DNA of 49,865 nt from Oscillatoriales cyanobacterium (GCA_004292955.1 RDXX01000025.1:1-49865); one strand, 5' to 3'; positions 28,901 through 38,380 are shown, counted from the stretch's first letter. Made by a program: numbers and translations. The notes: generated by a model from the sequence alone, not told the origin.

Positions 28901-30506
28901 ACCAGTTAATTTGAGCACTACTCAACCTGAATTAACTGGGAAGCGAGTCTTAATTGTCGATGACAATGCAACCAACCGCCAAATTTTGACTCTCCAAGCT
29001 CAGTCTTGGGGAATGGTGCCTAGGGCTTCAGCTTCGGCTCGTTTGGCTTTAGATTGGATCGCGGCTAAAGAGGTGTTTGACTTGGCAATTTTGGATATGC
29101 AAATGCCACAAATGGACGGGTTGGCTTTAGCTGCGGAAATTCGCCTGTATCCCGAGTGCCAAAAGTTGCCGTTAGTGATGCTAACTTCGATCGGCAGACA
29201 AGAAATTAACACCCCTACGATTGAGGTGGATTTTGCTGCCTTTTTGAACAAGCCGATCAAACAATCTCAGCTTTACAATGTTTTAATCAATATTTTTGGG
29301 AAACAGACTGCTGAAATTAGAGTGCAGCGAACCAGCGGGCCTTTATTGCAAAGCATACCCGTGCTGGCCGAGAATTTGCCGCTGCGGATTCTGTTGGCTG
29401 ACGATCATTTGGTGAATCAGAAGGTGGCTTTGCAAATTTTGCAGCGGATGGGGTATCGGGCGGATGTGGCAGGAAATGGTATCGAAGTGCTCGAAGCTTT
29501 GCACCGCCAGCCTTACGATGTTGTGCTGATGGACGTGCAAATGCCGGAAATGGACGGTTTGGAAGCTACCCGTCGCATCCGGGAGGGATTTTCAGCGGCT
29601 TTGAACTTAGAAAATGCCAGGGAAGAATCAGAAGTTTCAATAAGTGAGGAGGAATTTAACAATGGAAAATCCCAAATCGAAAATCCCGAATTTAGTGATG
29701 AGCAATCTAACAATCCAAAATCCAAAATCCCCAATCCCGAATTTAGTGATGAGCAATCTAACAATCCAAAATCCAAAATGCAAAATCTAAAATGGACGAG
29801 GCCTTGGATTGTGGCGATGACGGCAAATGCGATGCAGGGCGATCGCGAAGAGTGCATGGCTGCGGGGATGGACGACTATTTGAGTAAGCCGATCGCCATT
29901 GAGGAGTTGGTGCGAGCTTTGAGCGCGTGTAAATCTCGCTCAAATGGGGAATTCGATTGCCCGCAGCCGATTTTTTGTGTGAGCTCGCAGATTGAACCGA
30001 CAGTAGGAACAAGTGAATTAGAAGTGCGATCCTCTTCGAGGGCTGCGCTAACGAATGCTGCTGTTGGGGAAAATCAACAAGTGACTATGCCCAATTCGTC
30101 CTCCGCCGTCAGGTGGGGTGCATCAAATGTCGATCGGGCTTTGTCACAAAACGGCGATTGTCTGAGTGCCAAGATTATAGAGGGACTGCGAGATGTCGAA
30201 GCTTTGGAAGAGGCGATCGACCTTTACCTCGAAACAGCCCCCGAACTGCTGCAAGGCATCTCCGTGGCTCTGTGCAACGCCGATCCGCTAGCTTTGCGGC
30301 GAACTGCTCACTCCTTGAAATCAATTAGCGGTACTCTCGGTGCTTTTCACTTGTTTGAGTTGTGCGAGGAACTCGAAATCATGGGCCGGATGGGGACAGA
30401 GGCAAATAAGCCTTTATCTGGGATGGAATCCGGGCTTTTAGAACAGGTTGAGGCCGAGTATCAAAGAGTCGAAACGGCCTTGAAAATAGAACGGGAATAC
30501 AGCTAG
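25947..30506 (+). CDS. CHASE4 hybrid histidine kinase with two receivers and HPt
   Basis: This 1519-residue membrane sensor kinase has TM1 (about 7-29), an extracytoplasmic CHASE4 domain (about 45-190, with the typical AQDYAEWDDTY), TM2 (about 292-318), HAMP (321-378), PAS (380-500) and GAF (508-671). These are followed by HisKA with His697 (MSHEIRTPMNG), HATPase with N box near 810 and GGTGLGLAIS near 894, receiver 1 (Asp1050, LDMQMPQMDG), receiver 2 (Asp1196, MDVQMPEMDG), and an HPt domain (His1455, AHSLKSISG). It has a full internal phosphorelay resembling BarA/ArcB-type kinases. The output regulator is not adjacent. Receiver 2 carries a roughly 60-residue low-complexity insertion encoded by a 51-bp tandem repeat. 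GGAGG precedes the ATG. Signal unknown. Confidence 0.93.
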   Translation: MQLRKKTLLIIGAALISLIVVLYATASTILLHDFNNLEAQYVRQDVARALDALDDDLSNLDTSAQDYAEWDDTYSFVDTRNQEFVKSNFVNSTFVYLRLNLLVLLDSDGKTIFSKGFDLKSKTEIPIPASLQQHLTEALIESQTSSEEGYPAKTGVVTLPEATLLIASKPIVNSNAQGPPRGTLILARYLDNTEIGLLSELTHLSVDFRLPSLDFKVGATNYSGQGAKVLARSRQDLDNLKLKISNLKSVEILIEPLSDSVVAGYALIRDIRGKLALLLRVEVDRVISRQGQATLELFTFSILAVGLIFSAIAMLLLENLVLARLADLSTSVSNIAANGDPDLRVQIMPGGDELASLADTINQMLEALGNSQVERKESEYRYRLIAENSTDMITRHDPKGVFIYVSPASHALLGYEPSELIGRLPNDYFHPDDLETVAKAHSKVLALPVTYTVSYRIRHKDGKYIWFETTSRTIRDPETGGVQEIIGVSRDISVRKQTEQELRESEAAIKALYQVTSAPRTDPQGRLSTFDLRLEELLAMGCRHLGLSVGILSHIQGDNYQIIAVECPDESIVKSQIYDLEKTFCVATAMAKEPMYFESVRFSGLCFNTPNPAFNIEAYMGTAVTVAGEVYGTLCFFAPTPLTEPFRAVDRELVKLMAQWVGSELERQQTGVDLAKARDEALAATKAKSEFLATMSHEIRTPMNGVIGMTGLLLDTHLSREQRDFVETIRSSGDALLTLINDILDFSKIESGKLDLEEHPFDIRTCIEESLDLVAAKAAQKKLELGYLIDRSVPPTAIGDSARLRQILINLLSNAVKFTERGEVVVSVTAKKLAVSTIGAQELPAINGEPRAIHKVYEIQFAVKDTGIGIPCDRMDRLFKSFSQVDSSTSRQYGGTGLGLAISKRLAEMMGGRMWVQSMGCLAGNPPGDFKVAVFEIAGEESCEIAEKYGSSKSLLSSEPIDQNPKSAGSTFYFSTIVSGCNSSLPVNLSTTQPELTGKRVLIVDDNATNRQILTLQAQSWGMVPRASASARLALDWIAAKEVFDLAILDMQMPQMDGLALAAEIRLYPECQKLPLVMLTSIGRQEINTPTIEVDFAAFLNKPIKQSQLYNVLINIFGKQTAEIRVQRTSGPLLQSIPVLAENLPLRILLADDHLVNQKVALQILQRMGYRADVAGNGIEVLEALHRQPYDVVLMDVQMPEMDGLEATRRIREGFSAALNLENAREESEVSISEEEFNNGKSQIENPEFSDEQSNNPKSKIPNPEFSDEQSNNPKSKMQNLKWTRPWIVAMTANAMQGDREECMAAGMDDYLSKPIAIEELVRALSACKSRSNGEFDCPQPIFCVSSQIEPTVGTSELEVRSSSRAALTNAAVGENQQVTMPNSSSAVRWGASNVDRALSQNGDCLSAKIIEGLRDVEALEEAIDLYLETAPELLQGISVALCNADPLALRRTAHSLKSISGTLGAFHLFELCEELEIMGRMGTEANKPLSGMESGLLEQVEAEYQRVETALKIEREYS
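29682..29783 (+). repeat. 51-bp in-frame tandem repeat inside receiver 2
   Basis: Two adjacent copies of a 51-bp unit start at 29682 and 29733 and encode the 17-residue unit NPEFSDEQSNNPKSKIP. The second copy is slightly diverged at its end. Within it, AATCCAA heptamers occur in tandem, a type otherwise seen between cyanobacterial genes. The frame is kept open. Confidence 0.9.
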
Positions 30507-30901
30507 ACAGTCACAGAATAATAATTAACCTGAATCGGGCAAATCCACGCGATAAACATGATGAGGTACGTTGTTGTGCTTCAGCCCTCTTATACCATTT
30601 TTTAAAAGTTATACCATTTTTATAAAATTGTGCAACAGCCTTCGACCCCCCCTAGCCCCCCCCTTGTAAAGGGGGGACAAGAATACTGTTATTTCATTTA
30701 AAACTGGTATTATCACAGACTTTAGCAAACAGGGAAAGTCGATAAATTGCAATCTCTTGTCGTCCTCGAACTCTATCGGATATTTGAAAAATGGTATTAT
30801 ACAAGCTCTCAGTCATACCTCATCTTTTTGAGAAAAGCTATAATTGCTTTGACAGTAAAGTTCGATCGACTGGTCTTGAACTATGGCTGTTTCTACGATG
30901 T
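30507..30901. other. Intergenic region with a GC hairpin and direct repeats
   Basis: No gene is seen in these 395 bases. GTTATACCATTTTT-like words recur near 30590-30622, and TGGTATTAT occurs twice further on (about 30704 and 30790). A C/G hairpin (CCCCCCTT at 30658-30665, AAGGGGGG at 30669-30676) is of the common cyanobacterial intergenic type. It could terminate the kinase message, but no T run follows. Confidence 0.45.
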
Positions 30902-32512
30902 CTAGTTTGTGAAATAAGGTTTTTCGATTAGCAATGGCAACTCTATATTTCCACACACTAATCCTGCACAATTCCACTGTCGCAGATACTCACAAACTTC
31001 AGAAATAATCGCATTTGCTGCATCTAAATCTTGTGCTTGAGAAGCATGATAGTGCGCTCTGATTAAGGGCTGAATATCCTCGATATCTTGCCATTCCGAT
31101 TCCGGCTTGAGGGGAATGCTGATATAATAATTATAAGCTTGGCTGTGCGCTGTACGGACATTTTCAGGATTTTGATTTAGCAGATGTTCGCCCTTTTCTC
31201 GAATTAGCGGATGCAACTGATAGGATTTGAGGTGGCGATCGTAATATAGCAATTGTCGGCGCTTCAGTGCAAGGATAATATTTTCTTTAAGCTCATACTT
31301 GCTGACTTCTGGCATTTGAGCACTAATTCCCGCAAAATTCAGCGGATATTCTGCGGTTTGATAGACAGAAATTCGGCTCAAGCAAGTTCGCTCAATGTCG
31401 CTGAGGCGCGCTATTATTTCATCGATCGCACTTTCAATATCTCGAATCAGCAACCAGTCTCTCTGGTGTAAAAAATTCCCGACATTTCCTTGAAACTCGG
31501 TATCGTCTCGAATCAAGGCTGCTACGAGTTGTAAGGCTTTGGGATGTCCAGAATAGCGATCGCCCATTTCCGCTAATTCCTCTGGATTTGCCGTCAGATT
31601 GAAAGATTGCAATAGGGAAATTGCGCTATCTCGATCCAATCCGTTTAGCTGGATTTCGCGGGTGACAGTTGGCGGCAATTCTGCCAAGCTTTCGCGACTG
31701 GTGAAGATGATTTTGCTTTGATGTTCTGTTTCTAATAGTTGTTTGAATAACCAAGCATATTCTGCACAATCTTCTGCGAAATAACCGGCGGCTTTGGCTT
31801 CTCCTGCTTTCAAAAGTGTGTCGGCGCGATCGAATACAATTAAGCAAGGTTTAGCTTTGATAATTTTGATCAGTTTTTCGATCTTTTGGAAAGAGTCATC
31901 TTGAGGAGTGACGGCGGTGGTGATGTCGCCGTTGGAGAGGGTGAATAGCAGGGAGTCAATTGTGCGATCGCACGGGGGTGCTTTGCCTGTTGCGGATTGC
32001 AAGGATTGCCAAGCGGCGCTGGTGAAGGGGGTTTTTTCGGTGTGGAGTTGGCGAATTAGTTGGCTGATGAGGGTGGTTTTTCCGATACCCGGTAATCCGA
32101 CAATTGAGATGGCGGTGATATCGGAGTTAACGATCGTAGTTTTTAAGATATCGATTTCTTTGGTGCGCTGTACCCAATTTCTGACGGGGGGTAAGTTTTC
32201 GGGGAGGGGGAAAGTGCGATCGGTTTGGTTGTCTAGGGGGATATCTGCGATCGCGGCGGCTAATAGTAATTCTGTTTGCTTGATATCATTGCGCTCGATA
32301 ATATCTTCCCAGTTATTGATTCCTACAGCTTTGCAAATATCGATAAATGTTTCGCGTCGAATTCGGTTTTGCGCCCAAAATCTCCTTAAAGTAGCTTTGG
32401 AAGTTAAAGCGACTTTGCACCAGGTATCCTCACTTTTATTCCATTCGAGATTGCGTCGCACCATATCAATGATTTTCAATCCTTCTTCGGATGCTCTGAG
32501 CAAACCTGCCAT
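30902..32512 (-). CDS. NB-ARC STAND ATPase
   Basis: This 536-residue STAND NTPase has an N-terminal helical domain (about 1-85, VALTSKATLRRFWAQNRIRRETFIDICKAVGINNWEDI), a fold shared by many cyanobacterial NB-ARC proteins and reminiscent of an HTH. The ATPase core has Walker A VGLPGIGKTTL (Lys145) and Walker B CLIVFDRAD (Asp228), followed by a sensor-like IIFTSRES and winged-helix segments. The C-terminal 100 residues are helical, perhaps a short TPR-like piece, and lack a recognised effector. GAGG precedes the ATG. Although both are NB-ARC proteins, the N-terminal domain differs from that of the 17756 gene. Roles in signalling or defence are possible; no partner gene is adjacent. Confidence 0.8.
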   Translation of the reverse strand: MAGLLRASEEGLKIIDMVRRNLEWNKSEDTWCKVALTSKATLRRFWAQNRIRRETFIDICKAVGINNWEDIIERNDIKQTELLLAAAIADIPLDNQTDRTFPLPENLPPVRNWVQRTKEIDILKTTIVNSDITAISIVGLPGIGKTTLISQLIRQLHTEKTPFTSAAWQSLQSATGKAPPCDRTIDSLLFTLSNGDITTAVTPQDDSFQKIEKLIKIIKAKPCLIVFDRADTLLKAGEAKAAGYFAEDCAEYAWLFKQLLETEHQSKIIFTSRESLAELPPTVTREIQLNGLDRDSAISLLQSFNLTANPEELAEMGDRYSGHPKALQLVAALIRDDTEFQGNVGNFLHQRDWLLIRDIESAIDEIIARLSDIERTCLSRISVYQTAEYPLNFAGISAQMPEVSKYELKENIILALKRRQLLYYDRHLKSYQLHPLIREKGEHLLNQNPENVRTAHSQAYNYYISIPLKPESEWQDIEDIQPLIRAHYHASQAQDLDAANAIISEVCEYLRQWNCAGLVCGNIELPLLIEKPYFTN

Positions 32513-32576
32513 TGGTAGTCCTCTACGGAAACTCTGCCTTAGTAAAGAATGTTACACGATTTGGTGAGCCGAGAAG

Positions 32577-32609
32577 TGAGCCAAATGAGACAAATGAGCT
32601 AAATGAGCC
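32577..32609. repeat. 9-bp tandem repeat upstream of the NB-ARC gene
   Basis: Units TGAGCCAAA, TGAGACAAA and TGAGCTAAA are followed by a partial TGAGCC. A further GAGCCAAATGGTGAGCC lies just beyond. The array is about 65 bases upstream of the NB-ARC start, so it could affect its expression. The rest of the 32513-32888 gap holds a HIP1-like site and the upstream region of the lipase gene, but no gene. Confidence 0.7.
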
Positions 32610-32888
32610 TTTTTTGCTGAGCCAAATGGTGAGCCGTTTAGCCTTTGCAGATTCAGGATTGTGGAGTAATCTGAAATGATGTGTCTGGTTTTCAGCTACA
32701 TTTGATGGTGCATCGGTTGGGCGATCGGGGATACAGCTTATCTGCGATCGGGACTAATGTAAAGTTTTGTTACAAAAATAGGGCAATTTGCATAAAAAGC
32801 AGAGGAAGGCCCAGATAAGTATTTAGGAAAGCTTGCTAGGCGGGCTTTGCTGGTTTTGACGCAACTATATTTTTGAGGAGATTGGATT

Positions 32889-35800
32889 ATGAAGTTACTG
32901 ACAGATGATGTGTTGTTGGGTAGTTCAGTGGATGTAAGTGCGATCGAGCCTGTGGAAGTGGAGATGGAGGGCGATCGCTCATTAGTATCCAGCAGCCTTA
33001 GTTCACAATTAGACGATTTGAATTTGCTGACAAGATTTGCAAGCAACGAATCTACTATGAATGTTCCTTATACATCGCGTGTTGGTGGTTTTGAGGGAGA
33101 TACGCAAGTTATTAACTTGGGAGGAAATCAAGGAACAATCGACCTTTCGTACAGGACTTTTAATATTCCTGATAGCTTACAGCTAGTTTATGAAGGTAAG
33201 GTAATATTTGATTCTGGATTTGAAAGTACAGGAGGTACGGTTGAGGAAAATCCAACGCCTAAAATTGTCAAAGTTCCATTCAGTGGTAATTCAGAGCAAG
33301 TCAAATCAATACTTACTACAAATAACCTAGATACTTTATGGGATTATACTGTTAATTCCTCTATTACCTCGACACCGATCGGCACTACCACACCTAACAC
33401 CCCTAACACAACTCCACCAAACTCGACTACCAATCCTAACACAACCCCACCAAACTCAACTACCAACCCTAATAATTCTCCTACTTCGCAAAACATTAGC
33501 AAAGATGCTAAATACGAATTTCTTGCCAAAGATGTTGCCTACAAGAATGGTAAAACTGTGGATAGTAATGGTGAGAACATAGTAGAGCAAACGTGGCAGC
33601 AATTATTAGGGCAGGATGTCAGTAGTATTTACGATGGAAAGCGGTTTCAAGATATCGTTAACGGCTACAAAGTAGATCGAGTTTTTGACGATACAAACAC
33701 AATCGATAAAGAAGGTAAAGGCTTTTTTGCACTGGGATTGACATCCACTCGCGGGGAGCCTCCACTTTTAGCAATTCGGGGAACGGAACCAAAGGCTGAC
33801 TTATTTGCAGATATTTTCTCAGATCTCAAACCCGAAAGTGTTGGCTTTAACCAATACAAAGCTAACCGAGATGTCAATACTGCCGATGACAGTATACGAG
33901 TCACTCCTCTTGAATGGTTATCCCAAGTAAGTAGCGATCGCAATAAAAATCCCAATCTTTTACCTCCTGACATTACTGGTCACAGTTTGGGAGGTGCATT
34001 AACCCAACTATTTGCTGCTGACTTTACAAGCCAAGGTGGCAAGTTAGGAGAGGTAGTAACCTTCAATTCACCTGGGATCAACAGAACTTTTGTAGACAAT
34101 TTTAAACCGCAGAATGTGTCAAATGTCAATCATTACATTGTTTCTGGAGATATTGTCAGTTTAGCGGGTGAAGCGTATATACCAGGTAAGTTTCAAGTGA
34201 GAAATTTCTTTGACTTGAACCCTTTTAATATTTTTGATAATCATTTACTACCTGTTCTGACTCAGGAGGTTAACTATGGCAAGTCAACTTATGACAAACC
34301 TTCAGCAGATGGAAAAAACAAAAATTTAGTTAAACCTGGAGATGTAAAAGTAGTAGTTGATAATGGTTCTACAGACTGGCTCAGTGACCCTTTCTTTGCT
34401 TATGTCGATCCAGAATATACATCTTCTATACGTCTGGTTGCAGAGTCACTTGCTCGTTTAGCGCCAGGACCACTAAAATCATTAGCATTTTTGCCACCAT
34501 TACTACTATTCCGAGGAACTACTGAAGCGGCTAGAAAAACAGTGGGGATTGCGAGCGATATTACTGGAGGAGCTATCAACAACATTCGTGATGGATTGAC
34601 AGAAATCGCAAAAAATCTTAACGAAAATCCTGGTACTCAATCCGTGCAAACGAATAGTAGTGCTCCCTTACCCAAGCTAGGATTGAATCTCTTAGATCTG
34701 ATTGATATCAAGCCTATAGATTCGACAATTGGCTATGTAGAGCAAGACGACACGTTAAAGATTAAAGGTGAAGTCACTCTGCCAGATCTGTTTAACGTGA
34801 GGGCTAATTTTACAGATGACAACTTTATCCAGATTAGCAAGAGCCGTATTGATGTCAAAGGTGAGCTTTACATACCAGAACTACCAATCATACCTAATCT
34901 GCTTAAACTTAAAGAGACTAAGCTATCTATTGATACAATCGAGAAAAAAGTTGAAGGGGAAGGGAAAATATTTTTTCCTGTTATCGAGAAAGGAATCGTT
35001 GCAGGGCTTGGTTTGAAAGACAAAAAACTTGACTCTGCTACTCTAGGTTTAACTGATCTTAATATCCCAGTTGGGACAACAGGCTTATCTTTGCAAAATT
35101 TGCAGGGTACTATAGGCAATATTGCTGATGTTGAAAAACTAGATGTTGACGAACTTAAAAAGCTTGAGTTTGGCTTGAAAGCTAATTTGACTGATAAGTT
35201 TCCAGAGATTCAATTACAATTACCTGATTGGACAGGTGGTAATTTTGTTGGACAACTTATTGACATAGATGCAGGGTTCAAGGTCAACAAAGATAGTTTT
35301 ACCCTAGAAGGTGGTATAAAATTTATCAGCGATCAAGTGAGAGGCAAAGGGGCGATTGAAGGAAATGGAGAGTTAGAATTAAATTGGAATGATAAAACTC
35401 TAAGTAGTGGTGAAAACGGTCTTAATGTTTCCATATTCGGAGATTTTATTAAGGGTCAATTAAATTTCCAAGCTGATTCAAATTTGAACTTTAATTCGCA
35501 AGGAAAGGGAAACGTAAAATTTCCTCAAATTAATTTAGATGCGCCTATCCTGGGTAAAGTCAACTTTGGAGGTGTACCTTTAGCAGAGGGTGAATTCAGA
35601 GTAGATTACAGTAATAACAATGATTTTTCTGATGATGTTATTCAAGCCTATGGTAAGTTACCAGCAGTGGTAATTCCTATTCCTTCATTACCTGGATTTC
35701 CTCCCATAGATCCAATAGTAATAACACCTGATGCTACAGTTAAAGTTTTTTTTGCGCCTCCAAAAGATGGTAGCCTACAAGTTCAGGCTTCTCTTGGCAA

Positions 35801-38111
35801 TGCCTTACCTAAAACGAGTAGCTTCACCATTACTCCAAACACTCAGTGGCTGATTATGAATGCCAACTGGGATACTGCCACCAACAACGTACCAGTTCAA
35901 GTTAAGACGCCTAACGGCGCAATCATCAATGAGTCAGAATTTGCTGCTAATAGCATTGCCATTGTTCCTGCTCTCAGCACTTCAACCACTAAAGCTGTTA
36001 TTGTACCGAATCCTACATCAGGAATTTGGGATATCAAGGTAGCAAACCCTGCTGGTTTAGGCAACGTACAGTATAACGCCTTCGGAGATTCCAAAGCTCC
36101 TACTGTTCAAGTCACTAATGTTGCGACAGATGTTAAGGAACGAAACATCAGTAATTTGCCTACTGATAACAGCGGGCAAAATGTTACCATTAACTACAAC
36201 GCTTTTGACGCAGACTCTAAGGCAAAAGTCAGCTTCTTTTACGATACTGATAACCAGGGATTTAATGGGATCTTAATCAAAGATGAGCTTGACGAAACTG
36301 ACGGTACTGGTAGTTTCAATTGGAACACTGAAGGTGTGCCCGCCGGAGATTATTACATCTATGCAATGGTAGTAGATGACAATAACCCACCAGTCTTCAG
36401 CTACTCTCAAAATCCTGTGCGAGTAAGTGAAGCAGCAGATTTATCTGTTACCAAAACAGCCAATGCAGATACGACGACAGTTGGGAATAATTTAACCTAC
36501 ACTGTTACCGTTACCAATAAAGGAACGAGTAACGCCAAAGAAGTAACTCTTGCAGATACATTGCCAGAGGGAGTAGAATTCATTTCTGCTAGTGTCACTC
36601 CCACTCAAAGGTCAGGAAATAAACTCACCTTTGACCTCGGAAACTTAAGCAATAGTGAAGCTAAAACTATCAACGTCACTGTTACTCCGCCAATAACAGG
36701 AAATATCACTGGCAGTGCTCAGGTGACGAGTAAAACTTTCGATCCTGATGCTACAAACGACATCGCTGTTCTCACTACATCAGTCAAGCCAATTTCTACT
36801 GACCTTAGCATTACCGCAACTGGAACTCCTACCACCGTAAATCTAGGAGATAAACTTACCTACAGCCTCACTGTCACCAACAATAGTTCTACTAAAGCTA
36901 CAGGTGTCACCTTCACTAACGAATTGCCATCTGGATTAAAAGATGTTTCTGCTACCTCTAGTAAGGGTGGAACCCCCGAAAACGATAATGGAATCATTAC
37001 TGCTGAATTGGGTGATTTAAATACGGGTGAATCTGCAAAAATCACTATTAATGCCACTTCCATCGCTGCGGGAACTTTCAGTAATAATGCCAGCGTTACC
37101 AGCAAAGAAGTTGATTCAGAGTCAGTTAATAATACTCTCACTCAGCGGACAAAAGTTAATGCCAAAGACCCCGATCCAGCCGATCTAGACTTGACTCAGA
37201 CAGTGGATAACCCTAATCCCAAGGTGGGAGATCGAGTTAACATAACTCTGGCTTTGACCAACAAGGGAATCGGTATTGCTAGTAGCATCAATGTTACCAA
37301 CCTATTACCTCCAGGCCTGAGTTTTGTATCTGCCACACCCGAACAAGGTCGTTATGACAATAGTACAGGTGTCTGGGATGTAGGCAACATGAAAGATAAT
37401 CTCACCCGGACTTTAAAAATTACAGCAACTGTCACTGCGCCTATTTCAATTACTAATCTAGCAGCAGTCACGGCTGTTAATGAACCAGACCCCAACCCTA
37501 TCAACAGCAAAGCTTCACTGACAATTGATCCCATAGGGAGTAGTGGATCTACTCCTGGTCAAAAAGTTCCAGTTTTAGGAACTCCAGGAAACGATAACTT
37601 GGTTGGTACTTTTGAGCGTGATGTCATCTATGGCTTGACTGGAAATGATACCATCGGTGGAATTGGCGAAAGCGATACCCTCTATGGAAACGAAGATGAT
37701 GATGTTATCAACGGCAATCAAACTAACGATCTGATAATTGGCGGAAAAGGCAACGATTTACTTTTTGGAGGAAAAGGTGACGATCAAATATATGGCGATA
37801 TAGGAAATGACACTCTCATTGGCGGTTTAGGTCAAGATATCTTATTTGGCGGGCCTGGTATTGATACTTTTGTTCTGCCTACTAAGGGTGCAGTGTCTGC
37901 TGATTTTCTGGGAGATACTATCCTAGATTTTCAAGTGGGAGTTGATAAGATTGCATTAACAGATGGATTAAAGTTCTCTAATTTAATGCTAACCACAGTT
38001 GACAACAAAACTGTCGTTAAAATTGCCGGAAATAATCAAATATTAGGTGTTGTTGCTGGTGTATCACCTAGTCAGTTAAGTAACAGTTTTGTCTCATCAA
38101 ATCTACCATAG
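32889..38111 (+). CDS. Giant secreted lipase-DUF11-RTX protein
   Basis: This is a 1740-residue exoprotein. After an N-terminal beta-rich region and a Pro/Thr/Asn-rich linker (about 160-195), residues about 205-500 form a class 3-like alpha/beta hydrolase with the nucleophile elbow GHSLGG (Ser366). A long beta-rich middle follows. Three DUF11 repeats come next (about 1183-1290, 1304-1410, 1431-1540; each starts DLS(I/V)T or DLDLTQT and has LPxG(L/V)). The C-terminus has RTX calcium-binding nonapeptides (about 1568-1660: GLTGNDTI, GGKGNDLLFGGKGDD). RTX repeats and no signal peptide imply type I secretion; the exporter is not in the window. The likely role is lipid or ester hydrolysis at or outside the cell surface. 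AGGAG precedes the ATG. Confidence 0.87.
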   Translation: MKLLTDDVLLGSSVDVSAIEPVEVEMEGDRSLVSSSLSSQLDDLNLLTRFASNESTMNVPYTSRVGGFEGDTQVINLGGNQGTIDLSYRTFNIPDSLQLVYEGKVIFDSGFESTGGTVEENPTPKIVKVPFSGNSEQVKSILTTNNLDTLWDYTVNSSITSTPIGTTTPNTPNTTPPNSTTNPNTTPPNSTTNPNNSPTSQNISKDAKYEFLAKDVAYKNGKTVDSNGENIVEQTWQQLLGQDVSSIYDGKRFQDIVNGYKVDRVFDDTNTIDKEGKGFFALGLTSTRGEPPLLAIRGTEPKADLFADIFSDLKPESVGFNQYKANRDVNTADDSIRVTPLEWLSQVSSDRNKNPNLLPPDITGHSLGGALTQLFAADFTSQGGKLGEVVTFNSPGINRTFVDNFKPQNVSNVNHYIVSGDIVSLAGEAYIPGKFQVRNFFDLNPFNIFDNHLLPVLTQEVNYGKSTYDKPSADGKNKNLVKPGDVKVVVDNGSTDWLSDPFFAYVDPEYTSSIRLVAESLARLAPGPLKSLAFLPPLLLFRGTTEAARKTVGIASDITGGAINNIRDGLTEIAKNLNENPGTQSVQTNSSAPLPKLGLNLLDLIDIKPIDSTIGYVEQDDTLKIKGEVTLPDLFNVRANFTDDNFIQISKSRIDVKGELYIPELPIIPNLLKLKETKLSIDTIEKKVEGEGKIFFPVIEKGIVAGLGLKDKKLDSATLGLTDLNIPVGTTGLSLQNLQGTIGNIADVEKLDVDELKKLEFGLKANLTDKFPEIQLQLPDWTGGNFVGQLIDIDAGFKVNKDSFTLEGGIKFISDQVRGKGAIEGNGELELNWNDKTLSSGENGLNVSIFGDFIKGQLNFQADSNLNFNSQGKGNVKFPQINLDAPILGKVNFGGVPLAEGEFRVDYSNNNDFSDDVIQAYGKLPAVVIPIPSLPGFPPIDPIVITPDATVKVFFAPPKDGSLQVQASLGNALPKTSSFTITPNTQWLIMNANWDTATNNVPVQVKTPNGAIINESEFAANSIAIVPALSTSTTKAVIVPNPTSGIWDIKVANPAGLGNVQYNAFGDSKAPTVQVTNVATDVKERNISNLPTDNSGQNVTINYNAFDADSKAKVSFFYDTDNQGFNGILIKDELDETDGTGSFNWNTEGVPAGDYYIYAMVVDDNNPPVFSYSQNPVRVSEAADLSVTKTANADTTTVGNNLTYTVTVTNKGTSNAKEVTLADTLPEGVEFISASVTPTQRSGNKLTFDLGNLSNSEAKTINVTVTPPITGNITGSAQVTSKTFDPDATNDIAVLTTSVKPISTDLSITATGTPTTVNLGDKLTYSLTVTNNSSTKATGVTFTNELPSGLKDVSATSSKGGTPENDNGIITAELGDLNTGESAKITINATSIAAGTFSNNASVTSKEVDSESVNNTLTQRTKVNAKDPDPADLDLTQTVDNPNPKVGDRVNITLALTNKGIGIASSINVTNLLPPGLSFVSATPEQGRYDNSTGVWDVGNMKDNLTRTLKITATVTAPISITNLAAVTAVNEPDPNPINSKASLTIDPIGSSGSTPGQKVPVLGTPGNDNLVGTFERDVIYGLTGNDTIGGIGESDTLYGNEDDDVINGNQTNDLIIGGKGNDLLFGGKGDDQIYGDIGNDTLIGGLGQDILFGGPGIDTFVLPTKGAVSADFLGDTILDFQVGVDKIALTDGLKFSNLMLTTVDNKTVVKIAGNNQILGVVAGVSPSQLSNSFVSSNLP

Positions 38112-38132
38112 ATTTAAGTTACCAAAAGTTAA

Positions 38133-38168
38133 GCGATCGCCCTTACGACAAAAAGTGCGATCGCCCTT
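38133..38168. repeat. HIP1-flanked dispersed repeat, copy 1
   Basis: It has the form GCGATCGCCCTT-ACGACAAAAAGT-GCGATCGCCCTT. Related copies are at 39267-39314 and 41312-41346. The two HIP1-containing arms flank the same ACGACAAAAAGT core in each. Confidence 0.88.
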
Positions 38169-38277
38169 ATCATACTCATGCTCTTGAGTCGCAAAATCTC
38201 TAGTTCTCAATCTAGTTTAGCTAATGAATGGTCAGGAATTAGAAGGAATATTCGGGGATGTCAGTAACGCACTAAAG

Positions 38278-38299
38278 CCCTAGAATAAGTATTCTAGGG
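38278..38299. repeat. 10-bp perfect hairpin
   Basis: CCCTAGAATA and its complement enclose a 2-base loop. A partial copy of the left part (AAAGCC then TAGAATAAGTA) recurs at about 39312-39330. It may end the lipase message but lacks a clear T run. Confidence 0.6.
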
Positions 38300-38316
38300 T
38301 TTATGCGCTCCGACAA

Positions 38317-38380
38317 AGAAACCGGGTTTTTACCGAATCTGTTGGCTTCCGCGAAGTATTTTCGCAAAAACCCGGTTTCT
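38317..38380. repeat. 64-bp hairpin element, copy 1
   Basis: A 15-bp terminal inverted repeat (AGAAACCGGGTTTTT and complement) flanks a 34-base centre. The element recurs at 40163-40226 with one short block of changes in the centre. Both copies are followed by GGGCCC. It has the look of a small non-autonomous element. Confidence 0.92.
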
